The position numbers and the translations under genes are program-made. A DNA stretch of 64,000 nt. It comes from an uncultured Lachnospiraceae bacterium. GTDB lineage: Bacteria > Bacillota > Clostridia > Lachnospirales > Lachnospiraceae. Every line of letters begins with the position of its first letter. The first letter of the stretch is position 1. The notes beneath the pieces were generated by a model. The model worked only from the letters and a program-made list of their open reading frames with translations, did no database searches and was not told the DNA's origin. This document shows, piece after piece, positions 17,840 through 27,605 of this stretch. The DNA lies in contig CAJUQJ010000001.1 of assembly GCA_910588215.1 (NCBI GenBank), forward strand, positions 1 through 64,000, read 5' to 3'.

Positions 17840-19417
17840 ATGGGTAAGATAATAATTGTGGCGAAGGGGGTGTTTTTTCTTTTTCTTGGAGGAGTGTTAT
17901 TTTTAATATTACAGATTTTACTTAAACCTGCAAGGTATGGTACTGTAGATTATTATGATGAAACAACGAGGCAATTAGAGGGATTTTATGATGAGAAAAT
18001 GGATTCAATTGACATTGTTTTTTTGGGAACAAGTCATATGAATGCAGGATTAATACCGATGGAACTGTATAAAGAGTACGGCCTGAAGTCATATAATCTT
18101 GCAACTTCTGCGCAACCTATAGAAGCATCATACTACTTATTAAAAGAGGCACTTAAAACGCAATCACCTAGTTTATGTGTAATTGATGCGTCGGGATTAT
18201 GGATTGAGGAACCACAGGAATATGCGTGGCGTTATGTAATTGATAATATTAAATCTGATTTAAGCATGCTTCAGCTTGCGAAGATGTACTATCAATGTGA
18301 CTTTGATCAATTGCTAACTTATGGATTTCCAGCATTCTATTATCATGATAGGTGGAAAAGCTTAGAATTTCAAGACTTTATGGAATTTCGTAGAAATAAA
18401 CATTTTTTTTCTAAGGGGAATCTAATCTTTTCATTGCAACGAGTAAATCCGGCAAGTATTGATGTGGATTTTATGAACGAGGAAGCAAATAGACTGGAAG
18501 ATAGTCAGCAGTATGTCTTTTCTAAATTGGAGTCAAAGCGCATCGACTGGCTGTTAAAAATTGCTGAATTATGCAGACAGAATAATATAGAAATATTAGT
18601 GACAAAGATTCCGGCTATATATCATGTAGCCGATTATGGATCAGCATGGACAAGAAAAAAATCGGATATTACTAAGGAGGTATGTGCTAATCATCATATA
18701 CCATATTATGATATGTTATATGATGTAGATGTTAATCTTGATTGGTCGACAGATACCGTAGATGGTGGAATGCATTTAAACTATCGTGGTGGGAAAAAGG
18801 TAACTTCCTGCATTGGAGCATATATTGTTGACGAGTATGAAATAGCAGGAAGTAATGATAATATTTGGGATGTAGATTTTGCAATATATAGCAAAATGAA
18901 GGATGTCATAGAATTGCAGATGCAAGGAGAATTTGAGAATTACATAAAAGGTCTGCAAGGTTGGGAAGACAATGATATTGCAGTTTTAATTGCTACAGCG
19001 GATACATATAATACAGGTCTTCATGTGGAAGAGTTGAATGAACTTGTTAAGCTGGGTTTGAATACTGATTTTATGAGCGAACAAAATAAGGCATATGTTG
19101 CTGTAATAAGGAGTGGAAGAGTTATATATGAGGCAAGCGCGGCTGATATAACAGAATATGATTGGTATGTAGGAAAAGTAGCTTGTACTTTAAGTAGTGC
19201 GGGGCCGGAGGGCGGGAGTGCTGCATCCATCCAAATTGGTGGGCAAGAGTATGCGATTGGCGCAAGAGGGTTTAATGTTGTTGTATATGATTGTGAGAAA
19301 AACTTAGTGTTAGATAGTAAATGTTTTGATACATATGAGTTTGTTCATAAAGTTCTGATAGATAATCAGTTGGTATATGCTATGGATGTAGAAAACTATT
19401 TGATTGAAAATAAGTAA
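17840..19417 (+). CDS. Membrane-anchored SGNH-type protein with C-terminal ILEI-like domain
   Basis: 525 aa. One N-terminal membrane anchor (about 5-28) precedes an outer domain. FLGTSHMN near 60 holds the SGNH block I serine, a NLATSAQPIE stretch follows, and DGGMHLNYRGG near 308 carries the block V Asp-x-x-His pattern. DltD/AlgJ-like proteins of this kind work with MBOAT enzymes to acylate surface polymers. Residues about 415-500 resemble the ILEI/FAM3-type domain: a strand VAVIRSGRVIYE, then ARGFNVVVYD and KCFDTYEF, a fold found attached to bacterial carbohydrate-active proteins. It lies just before the insertion-sequence stack that separates it from the MBOAT gene at 23689. Start ATG 17840 follows AGGAAGGGG. 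Confidence 0.75.
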   Translation: MGKIIIVAKGVFFLFLGGVLFLILQILLKPARYGTVDYYDETTRQLEGFYDEKMDSIDIVFLGTSHMNAGLIPMELYKEYGLKSYNLATSAQPIEASYYLLKEALKTQSPSLCVIDASGLWIEEPQEYAWRYVIDNIKSDLSMLQLAKMYYQCDFDQLLTYGFPAFYYHDRWKSLEFQDFMEFRRNKHFFSKGNLIFSLQRVNPASIDVDFMNEEANRLEDSQQYVFSKLESKRIDWLLKIAELCRQNNIEILVTKIPAIYHVADYGSAWTRKKSDITKEVCANHHIPYYDMLYDVDVNLDWSTDTVDGGMHLNYRGGKKVTSCIGAYIVDEYEIAGSNDNIWDVDFAIYSKMKDVIELQMQGEFENYIKGLQGWEDNDIAVLIATADTYNTGLHVEELNELVKLGLNTDFMSEQNKAYVAVIRSGRVIYEASAADITEYDWYVGKVACTLSSAGPEGGSAASIQIGGQEYAIGARGFNVVVYDCEKNLVLDSKCFDTYEFVHKVLIDNQLVYAMDVENYLIENK

Positions 19418-19430
19418 GGGTGATTAATAA

Positions 19431-21050
19431 TCTTGAATTCCCCACACTATTTGGTAACTACATTTAATCCTTTGAACCGATTGTTATACCGTAGTTAGGT
19501 TTGGGCTTATTTCCAGATGTATCAAAGGATGTAGGGTATTTGATTTTAAACTTCTTGTAATATTGTGTCGCTCCGCTCTGCCCTTCGTTCGTCACAATCC
19601 GGTTGGCATACACGATGTACTTTTGGTTCCTAAGTCCCATAAACATCTCTTCGCCGTCTTCAAAGGAAGAATGCATCTTCTTCTGAACGTAAAGGGTTAT
19701 AGTAGCCGCTATCTGGCTTAGGAGCATATGCCCCAATACCCTCTGTTCTTTGTGGACGCGAAGTGGGGTCAGCCTGGAAATGTCTTTGCTTACATCGAAA
19801 TACTGCTCCACCAGCTGCCGTGTATAGTATACGGTCAAGATATCATCCGGCTGGTATGGGAGTGATGAAATGATCACAAACAGACCTGATGCTTCAAAGA
19901 ACTTATGCATTTCACATTCGCTTTTCTTTTTCTTGTGGGAGTGTTTGATTGCTTTGTGGTTTTCATCGCCTGATGCATCAACATCGTAACATAGATATGC
20001 ATATACTGTATGTTTGCCAATAGAACATTCTACCTGCTTTGCATAAACGTAACGCCCATTAAATTCGATCAGATTTTCAGGACGCTTTAAGCCGTCTAGT
20101 CCTTTAGCCAGAACACGGTTGTAGATATCCTTGTTCTTTTCGGGCAGACGTGCAACAAATTCTATGCCGGCCGAAAAAAGAGAGTTCATATTTTCCAATG
20201 ACACATACCCGGCATCAAGCATGGCCAGGTCGGTCTGTATATCATACTCGGTCAGAGTGGTTATGGTAGTGGATAAAGTTGTTACGTCGACAATGTTTCC
20301 GGGAATAGCGCGGAACATAATAGGATACCCGCTGTATTGCGGTGATCATCTTGGCTTCATTGCAGACATAATCCTTCAGCCACTTTATGTGGGCTTTGAA
20401 ATAAGAACGGCGCGTCTCTTCGTTTCCCAGCTCATTGAGAAATATGCTGATCCTCTGGGAATGTATATCTGCTTCCGGGTAAAGAACGTTTGCGAAGCTG
20501 CCATCGTACCATGTATTGGCGTGTGAATTGACTTTATTGGATAAGATATAGTACCGTGTCATAGCCGCCCAAAGGGTATCCTTGTTTTGATAGCTGATGC
20601 TGGCCAGAACCTCGTCATAATGCATAGTTCTGATCAGGGAATCTATAAAATATGAATCACCAAAATCAAGTATCAGATTCGCTTTTTTTCGATGGTCATT
20701 TTTCAGATTGCCCTGAAATGCATGATCCGCCTCACCATAGGTGCCTGTAATGACATCATATGTAAACACGCCGCGTTCTTTGTTAAAGAAGACATTGTTT
20801 TCTTTGTCGACAACACGGCCAAGATAAATAGCATTACGCTTTTTTACATGACCATTTTCGCGGTATGATTCACCCGGAATTTTTGCATATGCATAATTGC
20901 CCTTTTTCTGATATGACAGATTTGGAATGAAATGTAAATCAATTATGGTAGAAATACCGTATAAAATAGGGATTTGACAATGGCACTTAACAATATATGA
21001 TACTATATACGCTATTGTAGTTACCATTTTGTATTAGGAATTCAAGATAA
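19431..21050 (-). mobile_element. Decayed IS1634/IS4-type insertion sequence
   Basis: About 1.6 kb bounded by imperfect inverted repeats: TCTTGAATTCC with TGGTAACTACA on the left (19431-19462) and the reverse complement on the right (about 21017-21050). The transposase inside is broken. No convincing target duplication was seen. It lies directly after the SGNH gene's stop (19417) without interrupting it. Confidence 0.7.
19464..21027 (-). pseudogene. IS1634/IS4-family transposase, frameshifted and internally deleted
   Basis: Two minus-strand frames make one transposase: the N-terminal part ends near 20310 (261-aa frame) and the C-terminal part begins at 20318 (284-aa frame, MFRAIPGNIVDVTTL). 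The PGN-VDVTT block and the later YYTRQLVEQYFDVSKD block, with its catalytic Glu, are typical of this family. The segment that should lie between KDYVCNEAKM and PIMFRAIPGN, including the first catalytic Asp region, is missing. The copy therefore has both a frameshift and a deletion and cannot be active. Confidence 0.75.
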
Positions 21051-21407
21051 TCTTTGCTTAACATGCTTTCATTGGTTTGGTTTATAGTCTGATTTTATGC
21101 TGAAGTTGCTTGTTTAAGTTTTGTGAATGCTGTCTTGAGGATATCATAGAGGTTAGATTGGCAGGAAAATGATAAAGAAAGCATCCTATATATTTTAAAA
21201 CTTAATTTTCCGAAATAATATACATGGGTTGAATCTAAAAGCGGCTTGAACCATTGAAAACACTGGATGTATATTCCGATGTGGCGGAACCAGCTGTCCG
21301 AACAAGTGTGAGCCACCGATAAAGTTGTACCTTTATAATTACATACAGTCGGATTCTTTCAGAGTATATGTCTCCCGCATGGAGATATCCTTTGAGGATA
21401 AATTGGT

Positions 21408-21640
21408 ACAATGACAATCATATAGGCATCATGGATAATACGGTCAAGGACTATATCTTCCAATGGGGAAGTATCACCTTCAAGCTGTTCGTACCATTTG
21501 TCCCCGGAATACTGTGAGAAGAAGATCGTGGAAGATTTGTTCTTCTGGTGCAGGAGTTCAAAGATGTCCTTCTGCGCATCTTCCGTTGACTTTATCAGTA
21601 GCTATTCGTTAAGGATGAGGAGAATGGGAGGGCGTATTTT
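21408..21640 (-). pseudogene. istB C-terminal fragment
   Basis: The minus strand reads LLILNE, a stop, LLIKSTEDAQKDIFELL, then FFSQYSGDKWYEQLEGD and DRIIHDAYMIVI. That is the C-terminal half of an IstB helper ATPase, with the expected Walker B-like start, the SQY sensor region and the DRIxHDAY end. One internal stop (NE, stop, LL; the family has DEWLL) and the missing N-terminal half show it is dead. Confidence 0.75.
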
Positions 21641-21893
21641 GCCATCGTTTCTTGGAGCAACCAAGACACTGATCAAACGGTTATCAGACTGTGAATACAT
21701 CTCTGATTGCCATAACATCTTCATCACCGGGGCGACCGGAAGCGGTAAGAGCTATCTTGCCTGCGCTCTTAGCATGAAACACAAAGCATGGATGGATTTC
21801 CGATCTTCTCCTTAACCTTAAGAACGCACGGAAGAACAACTTCCAGTCACTGTTATGGATGATTGCTTTTTTTGTCAGGAAAGGCTTCGTCAT
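21640..21893 (+). pseudogene. istB N-terminal/Walker A fragment in the opposite orientation
   Basis: The plus strand reads IKRLSDCEYISDCHNIFITG then ATGSGKSYLACAL, the IstB segment with Walker A. It then changes frame near 21775 and continues SDLLLNLKNARKNNF, the following IstB stretch. It points away from the C-terminal fragment at 21408-21640, so a small inversion has broken the gene in addition to the frameshift. Confidence 0.7.
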
Positions 21894-21900
21894 ATGCATA

Positions 21901-23155
21901 CTAGTATAACATTTTTTATTTAACTATACATTTTGAAAGAGAGTCTCAACCTGAACTTTATCAGTTGGGTCAATATCATCCAAATGCCAGCTCCATTTGT
22001 ACACAACAGACTCCTCATTAATCTCTTCAAAATATTTGTAAATACGAGTTACCAGTTCATCCTTTGTCTCCACACGTATTCCTTTGAGCATCTGCCTGCT
22101 CATTTTACTAAAGAATCCTTCAACAAGATTCAACCATGAAGCATGTTTGGGTGTAAAGACAAATTCAAACCGATCGGGCACAGATGAAATATATTTCTGT
22201 ACCTTTTCTGATTTGTGAACTTTTAAATTATCCAAGAAAAGGCGGATTTTATCTCCCTTTGGATATTTGCCGTCAAGTGTTTTTAGGAACTCTATATAAT
22301 CGTCACTATTGTGAGTTCCTTTAACAAGTGGTATTGCTTCACCTGTTTGTAAGTCAATGCCGGCAAGCAGCGATACTGTCCCAAGACGCTTATACTCATA
22401 ATCTTGTTTTATGACACCGCTTGATTCATTCGGCATAAGGTCATCCGCTACATTTGCAATAGCTTGTATACCTGGCTTTTCATCATAAGACAAAACATGG
22501 GTGATCTGCCCGTCCTCAAAAGGCAGCAGTTTCCCATCTTTGTCAAATTGTAATGACAGCTGTTTATATACCAAAAGTATATTGTGCATCTTTTGGTCAA
22601 AATCCGGATCAAGTCGTTCACAATAATACTGTATCCGGAATGGTTTGATAGTGCTCTTGCCCAGAATCTTATATACTCCGGCTTCTCGGGCATGGGTTCT
22701 GATATGTTTGGTAAGTGAACTGGTAGTCCAGACTTCAGCTGCATAACCTAAATCTTTGGGTTTCATGCAGGCAATACTTATCAGCCAGGTACGTGCTTCG
22801 CCTGTAATCTCTTCCTTACGGCCACGTCCTTCGCTTACATTCAATAAATCTTCAAGAGAATCCTTGGAAGTTCTTGAACGGTATTTTTTAACCCAGAGTT
22901 CAGCGGTATGACGGCTGATGCCTAATTCATCAGCTATATCCGAACTGGATTTCCCTCGCTCTTTGAGTAAAAGGATTTGGGCCCGCTGTGCAGTTGCGAC
23001 TGGTGTCATGCCAGATTTTGCAAGCTTCTCTAAAATTGCTTTATGCTCTGCTTCTAATGTGAATTTCATATAGACATATACCTCTCATGTTGGTTTTATC
23101 TATATCTTATCACATAGCGCGAGGATGTACGATTAATTAGAATGTATTATACTAG
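21901..23155 (-). mobile_element. IS630-family insertion sequence, apparently complete
   Basis: About 1.25 kb with imperfect inverted ends beginning CTAGTATAA (left, 21901) and ending TTATACTAG (right, 23155). The similarity extends about 30 bp inward, including TAATTAA/TTTAACT and TACAT blocks. IS630 elements insert at TA; a TA is present at the left junction. The element sits inside the istA/istB relic and encodes an intact transposase. Confidence 0.75.
21924..23069 (-). CDS. IS630-family transposase
   Basis: 381 aa. The N-terminal helix-turn-helix region (SSDIADELGISRHTAELWVK, about residues 38-57) binds the ends. The DDE-type catalytic core has Asp in LSYDEKPGIQA, Asp in FLDNLKVHKS and Glu in SWLNLVEGFFSKM. 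All three blocks are present and the frame is uninterrupted, so this copy may still be able to move. It is a full-length member. Confidence 0.9.
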   Translation of the reverse strand: MKFTLEAEHKAILEKLAKSGMTPVATAQRAQILLLKERGKSSSDIADELGISRHTAELWVKKYRSRTSKDSLEDLLNVSEGRGRKEEITGEARTWLISIACMKPKDLGYAAEVWTTSSLTKHIRTHAREAGVYKILGKSTIKPFRIQYYCERLDPDFDQKMHNILLVYKQLSLQFDKDGKLLPFEDGQITHVLSYDEKPGIQAIANVADDLMPNESSGVIKQDYEYKRLGTVSLLAGIDLQTGEAIPLVKGTHNSDDYIEFLKTLDGKYPKGDKIRLFLDNLKVHKSEKVQKYISSVPDRFEFVFTPKHASWLNLVEGFFSKMSRQMLKGIRVETKDELVTRIYKYFEEINEESVVYKWSWHLDDIDPTDKVQVETLFQNV

Positions 23156-23506
23156 CTGTATGCCATCGCGCCGACAAAAACATATGCCTGCACAATCCCG
23201 CCAATATCAGGATTGATTAGTCAGCGGTATCGCTCGCCCAGTCGATTTCAACCTGCTCCGCCGACTTGCAACTGCAGGCGTAAGTCGGTATCAGCTTGGA
23301 AGTAGCCAGTGGTGTTGATGGGGATGATTGCTTTTCCGAGTCTTCGTCGGTCATGGAATCAGTCAGCGGCCATGAAATTCCTTGTTCCTCAGCCGTTTAA
23401 GAACCTTGAAGACTGTGTTGCGGGAGTATGGAACAGATAGGGCAATGTTCTGCCCGCTGAATCTTAAGCCCTCTAATATTAAGAGTTCTCGATAGTTGTT
23501 GGTCAA
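23156..23506 (-). pseudogene. istA N-terminal fragment
   Basis: From a TTG at 23506 preceded by AGAGGGG the minus strand encodes LTNNYRELLILEGLRF and SRNTVFKVLKRLRNK, the N-terminal helix-turn-helix of IS21 IstA. The first frame stops near 23371. Pieces such as VEIDWASD and AYVFVGAMAYS, from the start of the catalytic core, appear in other frames up to the IS630 junction. It is frameshifted and cut by IS630. Confidence 0.7.
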
Positions 23507-23688
23507 GACTTTACCCCTCTTTAAAATGAATTTGCGCATTTTTGTGCATAGATTCATCTTAATCAGATAAAGATAGTGGTTCACTCCAAAGAGGAATGGT
23601 TGCTCATTTTGACCGGACAGATGGCTCAAAATTGTTCGGATTATTCAAAAAGTCAAAAAATACATTATGAAAGAGGAAGGCAGTGCTA

Positions 23689-25263
23689 ATGTCGTATTTA
23701 TCAATTGTATTTATTTTATTTCTTATCATCACAACACTGCTCTATTACTTACTTCCAGATCGCGTCAGATGGTGTATACTGCTGCTGGCAAGCAGTGTTT
23801 TCTATTTATGTGCGGGCTATGATAAGTTTTTGATTGTTATAGTTACGTCGGTGGTCATATGGACAGCATCGCATGTAATTAGTCGTCAGTATAACAGAAT
23901 GGAGCAGGAAATTGCAGAGCAGGAACTAAGCGGTAAGGAAAAGGCGGCGATGTTGGCAAAACATAAACGTAAATGCCGAAATTTCCTTTTGCTTCCGGCA
24001 TTATGTTTGGTTATTGGTGTACTGGCTTACTGTAAATTTGCCACTATGCTGGAAGAGGCATTATGGAACCTATTTTCCTATCCAATCTCTTTAGAAGTGA
24101 TTGTACCGTTGGGAATATCTTATTACACGTTTTCATCTATAGGATATCTTCTGGATGTTTATTGGCGCAAGACAAAGCATATCAGTAACTATTTCAGATT
24201 TTTACTTTGTGTATTGTATTTTCCGCAGATCGTTCAGGGGCCGATTGCGCGTTATAATCGGTTAGAAAAGGAACTGTTCAAAGAGCATACTTTTGATTAT
24301 AAGCAGGTGTGTTTTGGCATGCAGCTTATGCTGTATGGTTATGCAAAGAAAATGATCCTAGCAGACAGGCTTGCCCTTTATACTTCACAAGTTTTTGGCA
24401 ATCTGCGATCCTATGAGGGATTGGTAGTACTGATTGCTATATTTGCTTCGGTCTTCCAACTATATATGGACTTTTCAGGCTGTATGGATATTGTTTGTGG
24501 CGCTTCGCAAATTTTCGGTATTCCATTAGACCGAAATTTTCAACATCCATTTTTTTCGACAAGTACGGCGGAGTTTTGGCGCAGATGGCATATCACACTG
24601 GGAACATGGTTTAAGGATTATGTATATATGCCGGTTGCAGTTTCTAAATGGTTGATCAAGTTGATCACTAAGATCAGGAATAAATTTGGCAAAGAACCTG
24701 CCAAGGTAGTCAATACAGTGATTCCGCTGCTGATCGTCTGGCTATTAACAGGGATATGGCATGGAACGGGAGCAGATTATGTACTATGGGGTCTGTATTA
24801 TGGGCTGATCATCATTTGCGCAACGGTATTTGCAGGTCAGTATAAGAGGCTTGCAGAGATCCTGCATGTTGATATGACTACAAAGTCATATCGGGTGTTT
24901 CAAATGGTGAGGACTTTTTTGGTTTTTGCAGGAGGAAGGTTACTTACAGCTCCTGGCTCAGTATCTAATACAGTCATGGCAGTCAGACAGATGTTCCGAA
25001 GCTTTAATCCCTGGATATTCTGGGATGGAACACTGTATGGCATGGGTCTTGACTATAAAGACTGGTGTGTTGTTATTATTGGATTATTGATCGTACGACG
25101 AGTCAGTATATTGCAGGAGTGCGGGTCTGTAAGAGAAATGATCGCCAGCAGAAATATTGTACTGCGATGGCTCGTATACTATGGGGCATTCTTTGCAATT
25201 CTGATATTTGGAATGTATGGGCCGGGATATAATGCAAGTGATTTTATATATGGCAACTTTTAG
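23689..25263 (+). CDS. MBOAT-family membrane O-acyltransferase (DltB/AlgI-like)
   Basis: 524 aa with about eleven membrane segments. AEFWRRWHITLGTWFKDYVY at about 293-312 is the MBOAT core signature, and LTGIWHGTGADYVLWG near 352-367 holds the catalytic His. Proteins of this family move an acyl group from a carrier protein or CoA across the membrane to a surface polymer. The acyl carrier protein and AMP-ligase genes directly behind it, and the SGNH protein before the insertion sequences, make a Dlt-like four-part acylation route likely. The ATG at 23689 is 8 nt after AGAGGAAGG; the GTG at 23683 is too close. Confidence 0.85.
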   Translation: MSYLSIVFILFLIITTLLYYLLPDRVRWCILLLASSVFYLCAGYDKFLIVIVTSVVIWTASHVISRQYNRMEQEIAEQELSGKEKAAMLAKHKRKCRNFLLLPALCLVIGVLAYCKFATMLEEALWNLFSYPISLEVIVPLGISYYTFSSIGYLLDVYWRKTKHISNYFRFLLCVLYFPQIVQGPIARYNRLEKELFKEHTFDYKQVCFGMQLMLYGYAKKMILADRLALYTSQVFGNLRSYEGLVVLIAIFASVFQLYMDFSGCMDIVCGASQIFGIPLDRNFQHPFFSTSTAEFWRRWHITLGTWFKDYVYMPVAVSKWLIKLITKIRNKFGKEPAKVVNTVIPLLIVWLLTGIWHGTGADYVLWGLYYGLIIICATVFAGQYKRLAEILHVDMTTKSYRVFQMVRTFLVFAGGRLLTAPGSVSNTVMAVRQMFRSFNPWIFWDGTLYGMGLDYKDWCVVIIGLLIVRRVSILQECGSVREMIASRNIVLRWLVYYGAFFAILIFGMYGPGYNASDFIYGNF

Positions 25264-25302
25264 TGTATGATGAAGTAGACACAAAGAGAGGAGAATTTTT
25301 AA

Positions 25303-25527
25303 ATGAGAGAAGAATTGTTACAATTATTATCAGCGGAGAATCCGGAGGTTGACTTTACGGCGTCTGAAGAACTGGTGGATGATGGTATTTTGGATTCCTT
25401 GACGATCGTATCAGTGATCGGGACACTTAGCATGGAGTATGGTATCGAAATCCCTTACGAGGAGATCATACCGGAAAATTTCAATTCGATTGATGCAATG
25501 GTAGCAATGGTACAGCGCCTGCAGTAA
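25303..25527 (+). CDS. Acyl carrier protein (DltC-like)
   Basis: A 74-aa acidic helical protein with the phosphopantetheine site DGILDSL, Ser32. The length and DSL context match D-alanyl carrier proteins and small discrete ACPs. It lies between the MBOAT gene and the AMP-ligase gene, so it probably accepts the acyl group from the ligase and hands it to the MBOAT protein. GAGAGGAG precedes the ATG. Which acyl group it carries is unknown. Confidence 0.85.
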   Translation: MREELLQLLSAENPEVDFTASEELVDDGILDSLTIVSVIGTLSMEYGIEIPYEEIIPENFNSIDAMVAMVQRLQ

Positions 25528-25580
25528 GCAGAAAAGGTTAACTTATACGCACGGTCACAGTAAATTGAATGGAGGATAAG

Positions 25581-27605
25581 ATGGAAACATTAGTAGAGAA
25601 GGTATTGATGTATGGTGATACGCAGGCAGAGAAAGAGGCTATTTGCTTCAAAAATATTATTGTGACCTATGGGGAACTGAAAAAGAGGGTTGAAGGGATG
25701 GCATCTATTCTTCATGGTATGGGAATAGAGAAGGGACACCGGGTTATGCTTAATGCAGTTTCCAAGCCGGAGTATATTGTAGGCCTCTTAGCCATTCAAT
25801 ATATTGGTGCTGTTACAGTTGCAATTGATAAATATGCGAAGCCGGATAATGTTTATGATATCTGGAAAATGACGCAGGCGGATATCTTTTTGGCAGACGG
25901 TAAGAAAATGCCGGAGGAAGTTAAGGCCGTTTCTTTTAAACAGGTTTATGAGGAATCGTTACAGGAACAGGTGCATATCGGTTATGTGAGACCGGATGAG
26001 GAGCAGTTATGTGAGCTGCTCTTTACGACAGGGACTACGGGGAAGCCGAAGGGTGCGATGTTAAGTTATCGTTGTGTTTATGCGAATATGCTTAATACCT
26101 GCAACGGGATTCATATGCGTGGAGATGACATTGTTTTAAATCCATTGCCGCTGAACCATTCTTTCGGCATGAGAGTGTTGCGGTCAACACTGTATCTTGG
26201 CGCAACAGTGGTATTGCAGAACGGCTTTACGTTTGCAAAAGAGATTGAAAAGAATATTGAACAGCACTGTTGTACAGCGATGGTCTGCGTGCCGGCGTCA
26301 ATGGAAGTTATATACAGGCAGATGCAGAATCGGTTTGCTCCAATTATCGGACAGTTTCGGTATATAGAATTTGGAGCTGGTTCCTTGAGTGTGGATATGA
26401 AGAAAAAGCTTCTTGCGCTATTGCCTGATACACAGCTGTTTAATACATGGGGTTCTACTGAAACAGGCGGTGCACTTTTCTTGGATATTACGAAATATCC
26501 GGATAAGGCCGCATCCATTGGAAGACCTTTGGACGGAATTGAGGTAAAAGCAGTAGACCCTGATGGGAATGAAGTGCCGGCGAAAGACATTGATACTGCA
26601 GGAAGAATGATCCTGCGCGGCAGAATGCGAATGGAAGGATATTGGAATGAGCCGGAATTGACGCGGGATGCGATTCTGGAAGACTGGCTGTATACAAACG
26701 ACCTGGTCTATATGGATGTTGACGGCTTTGTCTATATGCTTGGACGTGCCGATGATATCATCAATGTAGGCGGTGAGAAGGTGTCTCCCATAGAGGTGGA
26801 GAATGTTGCGCAGGAGCACGAGGAAGTTAAAGAATGTGCCTGCATCGGCGTGAACGATCCGGAAGGAATCGTAGGACAGGTGCCGGTGCTATATGTGGTG
26901 GCTGAGAGAGGAATGATCGAGGAGGATGTGTTGCTGAAATATCTGGCGACTCGTTTGGAAAAGTATAAGCTTCCGCAGGAATGTATACAGGTAGATGAAC
27001 TTCCACGAAATCAAATGAAGAAGTTGGACAGAAAAGCATTGCACAGAATGTACGCAGAACGGAGCAACACGGATCTTATGAATCCTGTGATATGTAATCT
27101 TCTCGCGAGACGGAGTGTACGGAGCTTTACCGATCAGCCTATTGATGGCAAGATATTGGATATGATCATTAAGACAGGATACTATGCACCGTCAGGACAT
27201 AATATGCAGACATGGAGATTTACAGTGTTGAAGTCACAGGATAAGATTCAGCAGCTGAAAGAGATTACTCGAGTAAAGGCAGAGGAGGCAAAAGTGCATT
27301 TTTATGGGTTTGAGAACCCTAAGGTACTGATTCTTGTTTCCAATGACCGCAGGAATAAAGACGGTATACAGGACGCTTCCTGCGCGGCAGAAAATATGAT
27401 GTTGGCAGCGTGGTCTTACGGACTTGGGTCAGTGTGGCTTAATCCACTCATGACATTGTCCGATGAGCCGGAGATCAGGGAGCTGCTGAACAGTTATCAG
27501 ATACCGGGACAACATATTGTGTGGGCGGCGATAGCGTTGGGATATCCGAAAGCGCCGGGAAAGCTGTTATCGAAGAAGGAGAATGTGGTCAGAGTGATTG
27601 AGTAA
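25581..27605 (+). CDS. AMP-forming acyl/amino-acid ligase fused to a nitroreductase-fold domain
   Basis: 674 aa. Residues 1-495 are an ANL-superfamily adenylating enzyme: LLFTTGTTGKPKG (phosphate loop, about 149), NTWGSTETGG, DLVYMDVDGFVYMLGRADD with the hinge Asp, VGGEKVSP, and the catalytic Lys in RNQMKKLDRK. From about 508 a nitroreductase/FMN-dependent oxidoreductase domain follows: RRSVRSFTDQPI at its start, YYAPSGHNMQTWRF for FMN binding, and GLGSVWLNP towards the end. The ligase would load the ACP at 25303, and the flavin domain may oxidise or reduce the acyl or aminoacyl group. That order of events is inference. ATG 25581 follows GGAGG by 5 nt; ATG 25569 lies within the ribosome binding site. 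Confidence 0.85.
   Translation: METLVEKVLMYGDTQAEKEAICFKNIIVTYGELKKRVEGMASILHGMGIEKGHRVMLNAVSKPEYIVGLLAIQYIGAVTVAIDKYAKPDNVYDIWKMTQADIFLADGKKMPEEVKAVSFKQVYEESLQEQVHIGYVRPDEEQLCELLFTTGTTGKPKGAMLSYRCVYANMLNTCNGIHMRGDDIVLNPLPLNHSFGMRVLRSTLYLGATVVLQNGFTFAKEIEKNIEQHCCTAMVCVPASMEVIYRQMQNRFAPIIGQFRYIEFGAGSLSVDMKKKLLALLPDTQLFNTWGSTETGGALFLDITKYPDKAASIGRPLDGIEVKAVDPDGNEVPAKDIDTAGRMILRGRMRMEGYWNEPELTRDAILEDWLYTNDLVYMDVDGFVYMLGRADDIINVGGEKVSPIEVENVAQEHEEVKECACIGVNDPEGIVGQVPVLYVVAERGMIEEDVLLKYLATRLEKYKLPQECIQVDELPRNQMKKLDRKALHRMYAERSNTDLMNPVICNLLARRSVRSFTDQPIDGKILDMIIKTGYYAPSGHNMQTWRFTVLKSQDKIQQLKEITRVKAEEAKVHFYGFENPKVLILVSNDRRNKDGIQDASCAAENMMLAAWSYGLGSVWLNPLMTLSDEPEIRELLNSYQIPGQHIVWAAIALGYPKAPGKLLSKKENVVRVIE

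Larger units (their letters stand above)
21051..23640 (-). mobile_element. Scrambled IS21-type element, interrupted by IS630
   Basis: Pieces of istA (23156-23506, minus) and istB (21408-21893, partly inverted) flank an IS630 copy. The arrangement is that of an old IS21 element (istA then istB on the minus strand) that was first interrupted and later rearranged. The outer limits are approximate; 21051-21407 holds only short broken frames. Confidence 0.65.
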
